Positions 32,021 through 40,540 are shown, counted from the first letter of the stretch. The stretch is DNA of 43,611 nucleotides from Anaerovibrio lipolyticus DSM 3074 (GCF_900141865.1 NZ_FQYW01000023.1:1-43611), one strand, 5' to 3'. Numbers and translations are program-made. Notes: generated by a model not told the origin, from the letters alone.

Positions 32021-33937
32021 ATGCCAAAAATAAACTTGAAGCAGCGTGTTACAGGAACCGCGATGGCACTTACCCTTGTTTGGGGTGTGACATTATCGGC
32101 TCATGCCATGGAGCATCCCATTATGATTGAGGATCAGGGCAGCTTTTTTGCTGGCGGAAGGGTAGTGCAAAGTCAGGGCGTGTACAAGGATGATGAACCG
32201 ACAAATTTTGACGGAGAAACGTTGCATGGTGATGCGGCATATGTTTTCTGGCAGAAGCCGGTAAAGGCGAAAACAAATGCAATGGTTTTTCTCCATGGCT
32301 TCGGTCAATCAGGAAAAACATGGGAAACGACCCCTGATGGTCGGGATGGGTTCCAAAATATATTTCTTTCCAAGGGATATTCTGTCTATATTGTTGATGA
32401 GCCAAGACGGGGACGGGCCGGTAATTCCACAGTGCCAATGGAGTTGAAGGCACAGCCCCAGGATCAGCTGTGGTATGATAATTTCCGTATAGGTCAATGG
32501 CCGGGCTATTATGCTAATGTAGCAGTGCCACGGGATGAGGAATCAAGAGCACAGTTTTTCCATCAAATAACGCCAGATACCGGAAAGTTTGATGTGCAGG
32601 TGGTAGCAGAGGCTATGACAGCTGTAATGGAAAGAACAGGCAATAGCGTGCTGGTCACCCACTCTGCTGGCGGCGGACCTGGCTGGCTTACCGCAGCGCA
32701 TAGTGACAAGGTCAGGGGAGTTATTGCCCTGGAACCGGGAACATTTCCTTTTTTAAAGGAAGATATGCCCGAGGTAGAATCAACCACCAGTCCATTTCCT
32801 GCCCCAGGTATGGAAGTGAGCAGGGAGGAATTTCAGCGATTACTAAAAATACCTATGGTGGTATATTTTGGTGACAACATTAAGACCGGCAGTGAGCCAG
32901 ATACTCATTGGGGACTGGATAATTGGCGGGTTCGTCTAAATCTGGCAAAAAAATGGGAGCAGACTATGAAACGATATGGAGGAGATGTACAGGTAATTTC
33001 CCTGCCTGATATTGGCATAAAGGGCAACACTCATTTTCTTATGGCTGATCTTAATAATGCAGAGGTGGCCGGTGCCATGGAAGCATGGATGAAGGAAAAA
33101 GGACTGGTGCAGGAGGCTATGCCACTGCCCTTAGGAAAAGATATTTCAGAGCGTTTTATTGGTACGGTACATCGAAATGATTTGATTGATAATGAAGATG
33201 TCTACAAGCTGCCCCAGACAAATGTAATAACCTTTGAGCCAGGCAGTCATAGCGGCTGGCATACTCATGGGGCGATGACCGTCATCGGCGTAGCGGGCGT
33301 GGGGATTTATCAGGAATTTGGCAAGCCTGCTGTATTGATTCGTCCCGGTGATGTGGTACAGATTCCAGCAGGCATCAGTCATTTTCACGGGGCTGTAAAA
33401 GACTCCCAATTTCAGCAAATCGTTATTTATGATAAAAATTGGCAGGCTCCGGCAAATTCTAAAGCACATACCGGTCCTGTGACCGATGATGAATACCATA
33501 GCATTGAATTTTCTGCTCAAAATGTTACTGCCAATGTAAACAATAATGCGTATCTATTTAATTATTCATCGGAACCGTTTAAATCTTCCAATTTCAATAA
33601 TCCGGTGTATTTAGGCAAGGTTTTGTCAAAACCAAATGAAGCAGCTTCGCCAGAATGGACGTATGTTGTTTTTCCGAAAGGAACGTATAACCGTTGGCAT
33701 AGCCATAAGACGGGACAGGTGCTTATTGCCACTGATGGCGTGGGATATCATCAGATAAAAGGCGGTAAATTGGAGGTGCTACATCCGGGAGATGTGGCAT
33801 TCTGCCCGCCGGGAGTAACTCATTGGCATGGAGCAGCACCCCAAAACAGCTTTGCTCATATTGCCATAAGTCCACAGGACAATCACGATGTTACCTGGTA
33901 TGATTTTCCTGATAAGGAATATTCTTCAATTGATTGA
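32021..33937 (+). CDS. Exported alpha/beta hydrolase - cupin - cupin fusion
   Basis: A 638-aa protein. A signal peptide (about 1-29, ending AHA) is followed by an alpha/beta hydrolase (about 35-365) with oxyanion strand 'VFLHGFGQSGKTWE', elbow T-H-S215-A-G and probable His in 'IKGNTHFLM'. Cupin 1 (about 370-490) has metal residues H410, H414 and H416 and 'GISHFHGA'; cupin 2 (about 510-630) has H560 and H562 and 'GVTHWHGAAP'. The hydrolase half is paralogous to the protein encoded at 29297. GGGAGG precedes the ATG. It is transcribed from its own MerR-type promoter and ends 16 nt from the convergent merR-like gene. Three catalytic-type domains in one exported chain is unusual; the reaction is unknown. 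Confidence 0.87.
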   Translation: MPKINLKQRVTGTAMALTLVWGVTLSAHAMEHPIMIEDQGSFFAGGRVVQSQGVYKDDEPTNFDGETLHGDAAYVFWQKPVKAKTNAMVFLHGFGQSGKTWETTPDGRDGFQNIFLSKGYSVYIVDEPRRGRAGNSTVPMELKAQPQDQLWYDNFRIGQWPGYYANVAVPRDEESRAQFFHQITPDTGKFDVQVVAEAMTAVMERTGNSVLVTHSAGGGPGWLTAAHSDKVRGVIALEPGTFPFLKEDMPEVESTTSPFPAPGMEVSREEFQRLLKIPMVVYFGDNIKTGSEPDTHWGLDNWRVRLNLAKKWEQTMKRYGGDVQVISLPDIGIKGNTHFLMADLNNAEVAGAMEAWMKEKGLVQEAMPLPLGKDISERFIGTVHRNDLIDNEDVYKLPQTNVITFEPGSHSGWHTHGAMTVIGVAGVGIYQEFGKPAVLIRPGDVVQIPAGISHFHGAVKDSQFQQIVIYDKNWQAPANSKAHTGPVTDDEYHSIEFSAQNVTANVNNNAYLFNYSSEPFKSSNFNNPVYLGKVLSKPNEAASPEWTYVVFPKGTYNRWHSHKTGQVLIATDGVGYHQIKGGKLEVLHPGDVAFCPPGVTHWHGAAPQNSFAHIAISPQDNHDVTWYDFPDKEYSSID

Positions 33938-33953
33938 ATAATAAATAAAGAAT

Positions 33954-34370
33954 TTAGATAGTTGCCTTATGTGCTTCGTCTGGTGGTACAAGATTGCTGT
34001 AGTATTCGATTTTTCCACTTTGTACATTATCGTAAAATTGCTGCTTCCAGTCGATATAGGCAATGGCCTCCTGCAAGGAGGCCAGCTTTTCTTTAAGCAG
34101 ACTCTGCTTATGCTCCAACATGATTTTTCTCTGGGGAATGGTTGATTTACCAGCCATACATAATTCCAGATATTCTTTCATTTCAGCTATACTCATTTCA
34201 CAGTTTTTCAGACAAACAAGGCTTTTTATCCAGGCCAGATCATGGTCATCAAAGACACGGCGGTTGTTTTTGTCCCGTTTGACGTAGGGAACCAGACCCT
34301 GATTGCAATAAAATTTTAGGGTTTCATAGGGTATTCCTGTTCTATCGCCGATTTGCTTCATGGTGTACAT
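33954..34370 (-). CDS. MerR-family regulator, AdhR/NmlR-like
   Basis: A 138-aa protein. The N-terminal winged HTH reads 'MKQIGDRTGIPYETLKFYCNQGL' (about 4-26), followed by 'RDKNNRRVFDDHDLAWIKSL', the 'MSIAEMKEYLEL' helix, and a C-terminal coiled coil (about 80-115). Cys53, Cys57 and Cys71 are present; Cys53 lies where AdhR-type aldehyde sensors have their reactive cysteine (the I-K-x-L-x-C-L region). AAGGAGA precedes the ATG. It is divergent from the operon starting at 34519, and two matching 19-bp-spacer promoters flank it, so I infer that it activates both. The inducer is probably an aldehyde or other electrophile, by family analogy only. Confidence 0.88.
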   Translation of the reverse strand: MYTMKQIGDRTGIPYETLKFYCNQGLVPYVKRDKNNRRVFDDHDLAWIKSLVCLKNCEMSIAEMKEYLELCMAGKSTIPQRKIMLEHKQSLLKEKLASLQEAIAYIDWKQQFYDNVQSGKIEYYSNLVPPDEAHKATI

Positions 34371-34413
34371 GTAAAAATGTCTCCTTTCTTTGGCAAAAAA
34401 TCTGAGAAAGCAC

Positions 34414-34444
34414 TTGACCGGTAGTTACTACCGCTTGATATGCT
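34414..34444 (+). promoter_or_regulatory. MerR-type promoter 2 with perfect dyad
   Basis: TTGACC (34414-34419), exactly 19 bp, TATGCT (34439-34444). CGGTAGT-T-ACTACCG (34419-34433) in the spacer is a perfect inverted repeat. It drives the six-gene operon starting at 34519 and may also control the divergent regulator gene. Confidence 0.88.
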
Positions 34445-34518
34445 TTAATTATAGCATATCAAGTCTGGCTAATCGAGACGGACTGTCGATTTTTTTACAA
34501 AGCAAAGGAGGATTTTCA

Positions 34519-35616
34519 ATGGGAAAAGGCTTTACCAAGAAATTAATTACTGCGCTTATGATTGGAGGATTGATGACAATGGGAGTTAGTGGACAGATTT
34601 CGGAGGCTGCGGCAAATATTACAAATCCATACGGCCTTGTATACGGAAATGCTATTACACATAATGAAGCCGGCAAGGTGAATATTAGGCCTGTAGAGTA
34701 TAAGGTAGAAGGAATAAAGGTATCTGCTAACCTTTACCTTCCAGCCGGTTATGAGGAAAACGGCAGTAAAAAATATGCAGCAGTGACCGTGGCCCATCCT
34801 AATGGTGGCAGCAAGGAACAGGTGGCAGGACTTTATGCCCAGCGACTGGCAGAGCTGGGGTATATCGCCATTGCTGCTGACGCACGCTATCAAGGGGCCA
34901 GTGGAGGTGAACCAAGGCTTCGGGATTACCCGTCAAATCGCATTGAGGATATAAGTGGTATGCTGGATTACCTGTCCACGCTCAAGAATGTTGATACGTC
35001 ACGCATAGGCTCGTTGGGAATTTGCGGTGGCGGTGGCTATACTCTGGCAGCAGCTCAAATTGACAAGCGTATCAAGGCTGTGGCGACTCTTTCCATGTTT
35101 AATTCCGGACGGGTTCGCCGCAATGGATTTTTGGATGCGGATATTAAGGGAATACAAGCCCGGCTGGAAAAGGCAGCTGTGGCCAGAAATAAAGAACTGA
35201 CAGGCGAAATTGTGTATGAGGGCTTCCTGCCGCCAAATTCCACTGATGAGCAGCTGCGGGCAAAAATGGCTGAGCTTCCTGAAAACACACTTTATCGGGA
35301 TGGTATTGAATATTATGGGCTTTCCCATCGTCATCCAAATGCTACCGGCAGTTATACTACCGAGTCCTTTATGAAGCTTATGGCCTTTGATGTGGAGGAT
35401 CGGATGGACCTTATTAATCAACCACTTTTGATGATAGCTGGGGAAAAGGCGGATACCCTCTATATGACAGAGGATGCTTATGCCAAGGCCAGTGGAACGG
35501 AAAATAAGGAGCTTTATATGATTGAAGGAGCCAGCCATATCCGTACCTATTGGGTGCCTGAGTATGTTGACAAGGCAGTGAATACGCTAGGGGATTTCTT
35601 CAGAAGGAATTTATGA
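34519..35616 (+). CDS. Exported alpha/beta hydrolase with cysteine in the nucleophile elbow
   Basis: A 365-aa protein with a signal peptide (about 1-30, KKLITALMIGGLMTMGVSG...EAAA). The alpha/beta-hydrolase domain has 'VTVAHPNGGSKEQVAGLYAQ', 'DARYQGASGGEPRL', the elbow G167-I-C169-G-G-G172, and probable His in 'IEGASHIRTYW'. It is paralogous to the protein encoded at 11417. AAAGGAGG is 7 nt before the ATG; the frame open back to 34390 covers the promoter and was rejected. It is the first gene of the MerR-controlled operon. Its substrate is unknown, and an ester or lactone is plausible by family. Confidence 0.85.
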   Translation: MGKGFTKKLITALMIGGLMTMGVSGQISEAAANITNPYGLVYGNAITHNEAGKVNIRPVEYKVEGIKVSANLYLPAGYEENGSKKYAAVTVAHPNGGSKEQVAGLYAQRLAELGYIAIAADARYQGASGGEPRLRDYPSNRIEDISGMLDYLSTLKNVDTSRIGSLGICGGGGYTLAAAQIDKRIKAVATLSMFNSGRVRRNGFLDADIKGIQARLEKAAVARNKELTGEIVYEGFLPPNSTDEQLRAKMAELPENTLYRDGIEYYGLSHRHPNATGSYTTESFMKLMAFDVEDRMDLINQPLLMIAGEKADTLYMTEDAYAKASGTENKELYMIEGASHIRTYWVPEYVDKAVNTLGDFFRRNL

Positions 35617-35653
35617 GTTCGTCACAGGAAATTTTTGAATGGGAGGACAGGCT

Positions 35654-36655
35654 GTGAAATATCGTACATTGGGAAAAGACTTGAAGGTTTCTGCCGTGGG
35701 ACTTGGCTGCATGGGTATGAGCCACGCCTACGGAGCACCAGCGGATCATAAGGAAATGACAAATCTCATAGCCGAAGCCGTTGATATGGGCTATACTTTT
35801 TTTGACACGGCGGAGTGCTATGGTACCGACGACGATCCCCACGACAATGAAAAGTTGGTGGGGGAGGCACTGAAGCCCTATCGTGACAAGGTTATTATCG
35901 GCACAAAATTTGGCGTTTACTTCGATACCTCTGTCACAGCAGCTGATAAGCCCGTCATAACGGATTCCCGCCCCGAAACCATAAGAAAGAGTCTGGAAGG
36001 CTCACTGAAACGTCTGCAAACTGACCATATAGATATTTATTACCAGCACCGGCAGGATGCAAATGTTCCCGTGGAGGAAGTGGCGGGTGTCATGGCTGAT
36101 CTCATCCAAGAGGGGAAAATTCTTCACTGGGGATTGTCAGAAGTGAATGAGGACACCATTCGCCGTGCCCATAAGGTTTGTCCCGTAACGGCGGTGCAAA
36201 ATCGCTATTCCATGATGGCACGGCACTATGAGCCACTATTCCCGGTACTGGAGGAGCTTTCCATAGGTCTGGTGGCATTCTCGCCCATGGCCAATGGACT
36301 GCTGACGACAGCTTACGGTAAAGATGACAAATTTGATGCGAAAACAGATTATCGCAGCACCATGCCCCAATTCACAGCAGAGGCCATGGAGAAAAATCGG
36401 GAGCTTTTTGCTTTGCTGAAGCACACCGCCGAGGAAAAGGGAGCTACCCCAGCCCAAATTTCCTTGGCGTGGATGATTGAGAAAAAACCTTGGATTGTGC
36501 CGATTCCCGGCACGAAACAATTGTCCCGCTTGGAAGAAAACGGAAAATCAGCAGATATTACGCTCACTGCGCTGGAGGTCAAGGCACTGGATGAGGCTTT
36601 GGATCACATGGAGATGTCGGCGGTGTACGGCGGAGCGCAGGTGAAAACAAGATAA
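35654..36655 (+). CDS. Aldo/keto reductase (AKR13-like)
   Basis: A 333-aa NADPH-dependent aldo/keto reductase. The catalytic tetrad is visible: Asp and Tyr in 'FFDTAECYGT', Lys in 'VIIGTKFG', His in 'DIYYQHRQD'. The C-terminal cofactor segment is 'PWIVPIPGTKQLSRLEEN'. I chose the GTG at 35654 (VKYRTLGKDLKVS, the conserved family N terminus) because GGGAGGA lies 6 nt upstream; an ATG at 35639 is in frame. It reduces aldehydes or ketones in the cytoplasm, which fits control by an aldehyde-sensor-like MerR protein. Confidence 0.9.
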   Translation: MKYRTLGKDLKVSAVGLGCMGMSHAYGAPADHKEMTNLIAEAVDMGYTFFDTAECYGTDDDPHDNEKLVGEALKPYRDKVIIGTKFGVYFDTSVTAADKPVITDSRPETIRKSLEGSLKRLQTDHIDIYYQHRQDANVPVEEVAGVMADLIQEGKILHWGLSEVNEDTIRRAHKVCPVTAVQNRYSMMARHYEPLFPVLEELSIGLVAFSPMANGLLTTAYGKDDKFDAKTDYRSTMPQFTAEAMEKNRELFALLKHTAEEKGATPAQISLAWMIEKKPWIVPIPGTKQLSRLEENGKSADITLTALEVKALDEALDHMEMSAVYGGAQVKTR

Positions 36656-36677
36656 GTGCGGCTAGGAGGAGATTAAC

Positions 36678-37343
36678 TTGAAAAAAATATTGACAATTAT
36701 GTGTTTGGCGTTATTTGCCATTATGACAGCGGCATGTGGGTCAGCAGAAACCCCTGCCAAAACTGAAAAGACGGTATCAAATAACAATTCCGTCAGCACT
36801 CAGGCACCAGCTGCGCAGGGAAAGCGTATATTAGTCGCTTATTTTTCCCGGGCGGATGAGAATACTGGTGGCGTGGGCTACATAGAAAAGGGGAATACGC
36901 GCATATTGGCAGAAATGGCTGCGGATATAACCAAGGGAGATTTGTTTGAAATAAAGACGGTCAAGCCGTATCCAAAGGAATATCGCCCTGCAACTGAAGT
37001 TGCCAAGCAGGAAAAGGAAAACAATGAACGTCCGGAAATCAATGGCCCATTGCCAGACATGAGCCAATACGATGTCATTTTTTTAGGCTATCCGATTTGG
37101 TGGAGTGATTTGCCAATGGGGGTATATACGTTCTTAGAAAAAGAAAATTTTGCAGGCAAGACAATTATCCCTTTCTGTACCCATGAAGGCAGTGGTATAG
37201 GCAATACCGAGCGGTTCATTGCAGAAACTACAAAAGCTAAAGTCCTGCCAGGCTTGGAAATGCGCGGTAAAAAAGCTCAGACTCAGCAGGCTGAAGCCAG
37301 AAAAGATATGGAAAAATGGGTAAATGAAAGCTTAGGGAATTAA
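36678..37343 (+). CDS. Lipoprotein flavodoxin (second)
   Basis: A 221-aa protein. TTG start preceded by AGGAGGA. A lipoprotein signal with lipobox M-T-A-A-C (Cys20) is followed by a Ser/Thr/Ala linker (21-50) and a flavodoxin domain: 'ILVAYFSRADENTGGVGYIEKG' with a long phosphate-loop insertion, 'GYPIWWSDLPMGVYTFLE' at the flavin, and 'PFCTHEGSGIGNTERFI'. It resembles the cytoplasmic flavodoxin family encoded at 30492 but is exported and lipid-anchored. It sits between two cytoplasmic aldo/keto reductase genes in the MerR operon. Its electron donor is unknown; no membrane cytochrome gene is adjacent here. Confidence 0.87.
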   Translation: MKKILTIMCLALFAIMTAACGSAETPAKTEKTVSNNNSVSTQAPAAQGKRILVAYFSRADENTGGVGYIEKGNTRILAEMAADITKGDLFEIKTVKPYPKEYRPATEVAKQEKENNERPEINGPLPDMSQYDVIFLGYPIWWSDLPMGVYTFLEKENFAGKTIIPFCTHEGSGIGNTERFIAETTKAKVLPGLEMRGKKAQTQQAEARKDMEKWVNESLGN

Positions 37344-37365
37344 GCTTTTATGGAGGTAGATGAAA

Positions 37366-38208
37366 ATGGAGTATTTGGAGTTAAATAACAAGATGAAGTG
37401 TCCGGTGGTCGGTATAGGGACTTATACTCTTTCTCCGGCTGACGCGGAAAAAAGTGTCAGGGAAGCCCTTAAAATGGGATATTCTCTTGTAGATACAGCA
37501 AATGCCTATGTTAATGAGCGAGCAGTAGGGAGGGGAATAAAGGAAAGTGGCGTTAAGCGGGAGGATATATTCCTGTCCACCAAGCTGTGGCCTTCGGAAT
37601 TTGAAAATAATAATGCTGTGGATGAGACCTTGGCACGCTTGGGCGTTGAATATGTTGACTTGCTATATGTCCATCAACCAGCCGGTAATTGGCTGGCAGG
37701 CTATAGACAGCTGGAAAAGGCCTATAAGGAAGGTAAAGCAAAAAGTATTGGCATTTCCAATTTTGAGGGGAAGTATATTGATGAGCTTCAGCATAAATGG
37801 GAAATAGTACCTCAATTTATTCAGGTAGAGGCCCATCCATATTTTACGCAAAAAGAGCTTCGTCAGATTCTTGGCAAATATGATATAAAGCTCATGAGCT
37901 GGTATCCTCTGGGGCATGGTGATAAATCTCTTATGGATGAACCATTATTTGTAGAGTTGGGGAGAAAGTATGGTAAAAGTACTGCTCAGATAATTCTTCG
38001 CTGGCATACCCAAATGGGTTTTGTAGTAATACCGGGAAGCAGAAATGTGGCTCATATAAAAGATAATCTTGATATTCTTGATTTTGAATTGACAGATGAG
38101 GAAATGACAGAAATCGCCAAACTGGACAAGAATGTACGCTATTATTATAGAACTGATGAGCAATTGGTTCAGTTTGCTGCCTGGAAGCCAGAGTATGAGC
38201 AGGTGTAA
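37366..38208 (+). CDS. Aldo/keto reductase (2,5-diketo-D-gluconate reductase-like)
   Basis: A 280-aa aldo/keto reductase. Tetrad: Asp and Tyr in 'LVDTANAYVNE', Lys in 'IFLSTKLWPSEF', His in 'LLYVHQPAG'. The C-terminal cofactor motif is 'VVIPGSRNVAHIKDNLDI'. The length and motif order match the DkgA/B-like subfamily. Two ATGs occur at 37360 and 37366; GGAGGT (37352-37357) is 8 nt before the second, which I chose. It is the fourth gene of the MerR-controlled operon and gives the operon two different carbonyl reductases. Confidence 0.9.
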   Translation: MEYLELNNKMKCPVVGIGTYTLSPADAEKSVREALKMGYSLVDTANAYVNERAVGRGIKESGVKREDIFLSTKLWPSEFENNNAVDETLARLGVEYVDLLYVHQPAGNWLAGYRQLEKAYKEGKAKSIGISNFEGKYIDELQHKWEIVPQFIQVEAHPYFTQKELRQILGKYDIKLMSWYPLGHGDKSLMDEPLFVELGRKYGKSTAQIILRWHTQMGFVVIPGSRNVAHIKDNLDILDFELTDEEMTEIAKLDKNVRYYYRTDEQLVQFAAWKPEYEQV

Positions 38209-38279
38209 AAAAGTTCATTTTATGATATTCTTTCATATAGGAAAATGAATGGAATTTAAAGCTTAGGAGGGATAATGCC

Positions 38280-39305
38280 ATGTCGAATATGTCAAGACGT
38301 AATTTTGTGAAGATGGCAAGTGCGGCCATTGCCGGAGTTAGTCTTACCGGGCTATCGGGGTTTGTAAGTGGTTGTGGCGCAAAGGCTGCAGATAGTAAAG
38401 CTCCTGCAACAAATGCCAATAAAGCATCTGTACAGGCGTCAGATAAGGCAAAGGTTTATTTTACCAAGCATATTGATGCAGAGCACCTTCAGAAGCTGTA
38501 TGAAAAGGTTAATAGTGAAATAAGTGGTAAAGTAGCAATCAAGCTTCATACGGGTGAGCCCCATGGCCCCAATATTTTGCCACGGGATATGGTAAAAGCC
38601 TTCCAGAGCCATGTACCAAACAGTACCATTATTGAGGCCAATGTGGCCTATGGCGGACCACGTTCTACCACGCAGCAGCATCGTCAAACCTTGCAGACCA
38701 ATGGTTGGACCTTTTGCCCGGTGGATATTATCGATGAAGACGGGGATGTGAATTTCCCGGTCAAGAACGGCTTGCATCTTAAAGAGGTGGCTGTGGGAGG
38801 CCATTTGGCAAATTATGATTCACTGGTAGTGCTTACCCACTTCAAAGGCCATGCCATGGGCGGCTTTGGCGGTTCATTGAAAAATATCGCCATTGGTTGT
38901 GCTTCAGGCAAAAAGGGCAAGCTGCAGGTTCATGGTGTGCAGGATTACGGAAAATGGGTAATGGGCGGCCTGTTTATGGAGCTTATGGCGGATAGTGGCA
39001 AGGCTATTTGCGACCATTTTGGCAAAAATATCACTTTCTTAAATGTGATGAGACGTATGTCGGTGGATTGTGATTGCGCGGGGACCAGTGCGGCGGAGCC
39101 AGTTATCCCGGATATAGGTATACTGGCCTCAACGGATATTTTGGCCATCGATCAGGCCTCCATTGACCTGGTATATAATTTTAAGGATTCACGCAAAAAT
39201 GACCTTATTGAACGCATTGAGAGCCGGGAAGGCTTACGCCAGTTATCAGCCATGAAGGAGCTGGGGATGGGCAATGACCAGTACGAGTTAATCGAGGTAG
39301 AGTAG
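38280..39305 (+). CDS. DUF362 protein with Tat-type signal
   Basis: A 341-aa protein. The N terminus 'MSRRNFVKMASAAIAG' is a twin-arginine signal, and 'FVSGC' follows as a possible lipobox, so it is exported folded, with cofactor. The rest is a DUF362 domain: 'KVAIKLHTGEPHGPNILPRDMV', 'IIEANVAYGGPRSTT', 'LTHFKGHAMGGFGGSLKNIAIGCASGKKGK'. DUF362 proteins often carry or accompany 4Fe-4S clusters; this copy lacks an obvious ferredoxin CxxCxxCxxxC motif. AGGAGGG lies upstream of the ATG. It is in the MerR operon, 71 nt after the AKR gene. The reaction is unknown. Confidence 0.87.
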   Translation: MSNMSRRNFVKMASAAIAGVSLTGLSGFVSGCGAKAADSKAPATNANKASVQASDKAKVYFTKHIDAEHLQKLYEKVNSEISGKVAIKLHTGEPHGPNILPRDMVKAFQSHVPNSTIIEANVAYGGPRSTTQQHRQTLQTNGWTFCPVDIIDEDGDVNFPVKNGLHLKEVAVGGHLANYDSLVVLTHFKGHAMGGFGGSLKNIAIGCASGKKGKLQVHGVQDYGKWVMGGLFMELMADSGKAICDHFGKNITFLNVMRRMSVDCDCAGTSAAEPVIPDIGILASTDILAIDQASIDLVYNFKDSRKNDLIERIESREGLRQLSAMKELGMGNDQYELIEVE

Positions 39306-39322
39306 GTATATGGTGAATGCTC

Positions 39323-40447
39323 ATGAATAGACGAAATTTTATTATTGGTGGACTGGCGACGGTGGGAATGCTGTCCCTGGGTGGATATAGCTTTCTCCAT
39401 CGGCCAGAATTTGGGCGGCTGCCACAGGGGGAGCGATTGGCCCGTATTCAGGCTTCACCTCATTATGTCAACGGACAGTTCCAAAATCTGGTGCCAGTAC
39501 AGGTGATGAATGAGGATAGCGGGGAAAATCGTTTTGTGGCTACTGCCAAGTTCCTCTTTGGAGATAAGTCAGCTCTGTCACCCCAGGAGCCTATGCTTTC
39601 ACATAAAACAGATTTAAAAGCTCTGGACATAAATCAGGATCTGGTGGTGTGGATGGGGCATTCCACCTTTTATATGCAGCTGGGGGGACGGCGGATTTTG
39701 ATAGATCCGGTTTTTAGTTCCTACGCTTCGCCAGTATTTTTTATCAATAAAGCCTTTCCTGGAAGTAATGTTTACACGTCTGATGATATTCCGGATATTG
39801 ATGTGTTGGCTATTTCCCATGACCATTGGGATCATTTGGATTACCCGACGGTAATGGCTTTAAAAAGCAAAATTAAAAATATCGTTTGTCCTTTGGGGGT
39901 AGGCGAATATTTTGAACAGTGGGGCTTTGATCCACAAATTCTCCATGAAGAGGACTGGGACACGGAAATTAAACTAGCAGAGGACTTTTCTGTTCATGTG
40001 TTACCATCACAGCACTTTTCGGGGCGGTTTCTTACGCCAAATCCTACCCTGTGGTGTGGCTTTGCCTTTATAACACCAAGGCACAAGGTGTATTATAGCG
40101 GTGATGGGGGATATGGGGCCCATTTTAAGACCATTGGTGACCAGTTCGGTGGGTTTGACCTGATGCTAGGCGAAAATGGCCAGTATAATATGGCTTGGCA
40201 CGCTATTCATATGCTGCCGGAGGAAACAACTAAAGCGGCGGTGGATGTGGGGGCAAAGGCATTGCTGCCTGCTCATGGGGGAAAATTTGCTTTGGCCCGC
40301 CATCCGTGGCAGGAGCCATATAGAGAATTGACTCGCTACAGCCAAGGGCAAAGCTACAGGCTGCTCACCCCGATGATTGGTGAGGTTTTCAATATAGGTG
40401 ATGAACCGCCACAGCAGTTTGGGCAATGGTGGGAAAATATGAAATAA
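39323..40447 (+). CDS. MBL-fold metallo-hydrolase with Tat-type signal (NAPE-PLD/UlaG-like)
   Basis: A 374-aa protein. 'MNRRNFIIGGLATVGMLSLGG' is a twin-arginine signal. The metallo-beta-lactamase core has the zinc motif H166-D-H168-W-D170-H171, then 'VLPSQHFSGR', 'YYSGDGGYG' and 'LLPAHGGKF'. The sequence order and 'WMGHSTFYMQLGGRRILIDPVF' match N-acylphosphatidylethanolamine phospholipase D-like proteins, which could act on lipids at the membrane. The ATG at 39323 has GGTGA 6 nt upstream; the ATG at 39317 is also in frame. It is the last gene of the MerR operon and is followed by a strong terminator. Confidence 0.88.
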   Translation: MNRRNFIIGGLATVGMLSLGGYSFLHRPEFGRLPQGERLARIQASPHYVNGQFQNLVPVQVMNEDSGENRFVATAKFLFGDKSALSPQEPMLSHKTDLKALDINQDLVVWMGHSTFYMQLGGRRILIDPVFSSYASPVFFINKAFPGSNVYTSDDIPDIDVLAISHDHWDHLDYPTVMALKSKIKNIVCPLGVGEYFEQWGFDPQILHEEDWDTEIKLAEDFSVHVLPSQHFSGRFLTPNPTLWCGFAFITPRHKVYYSGDGGYGAHFKTIGDQFGGFDLMLGENGQYNMAWHAIHMLPEETTKAAVDVGAKALLPAHGGKFALARHPWQEPYRELTRYSQGQSYRLLTPMIGEVFNIGDEPPQQFGQWWENMK

Positions 40448-40462
40448 AAATTGGACTATATG

Positions 40463-40487
40463 ACTCCCGGCTTCGGCTGGGAGTTTT
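40463..40487 (+). terminator. Terminator of the MerR-controlled operon
   Basis: ACTCCCGGC (40463-40471) pairs with GCTGGGAGT (40476-40484) across a TTCG loop, followed by TTTT. Confidence 0.85.
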
Positions 40488-40540
40488 ATGTTGATAGAAT
40501 AGTCAGAGAATAATATTGGTGTGAAATGCCTGATTGTTCG

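Noticed and set aside
34390-34518. 43-aa upstream extension of the exported hydrolase
   Set aside because: It would run through the MerR promoter and hide the signal peptide; AAAGGAGG precedes the ATG at 34519.
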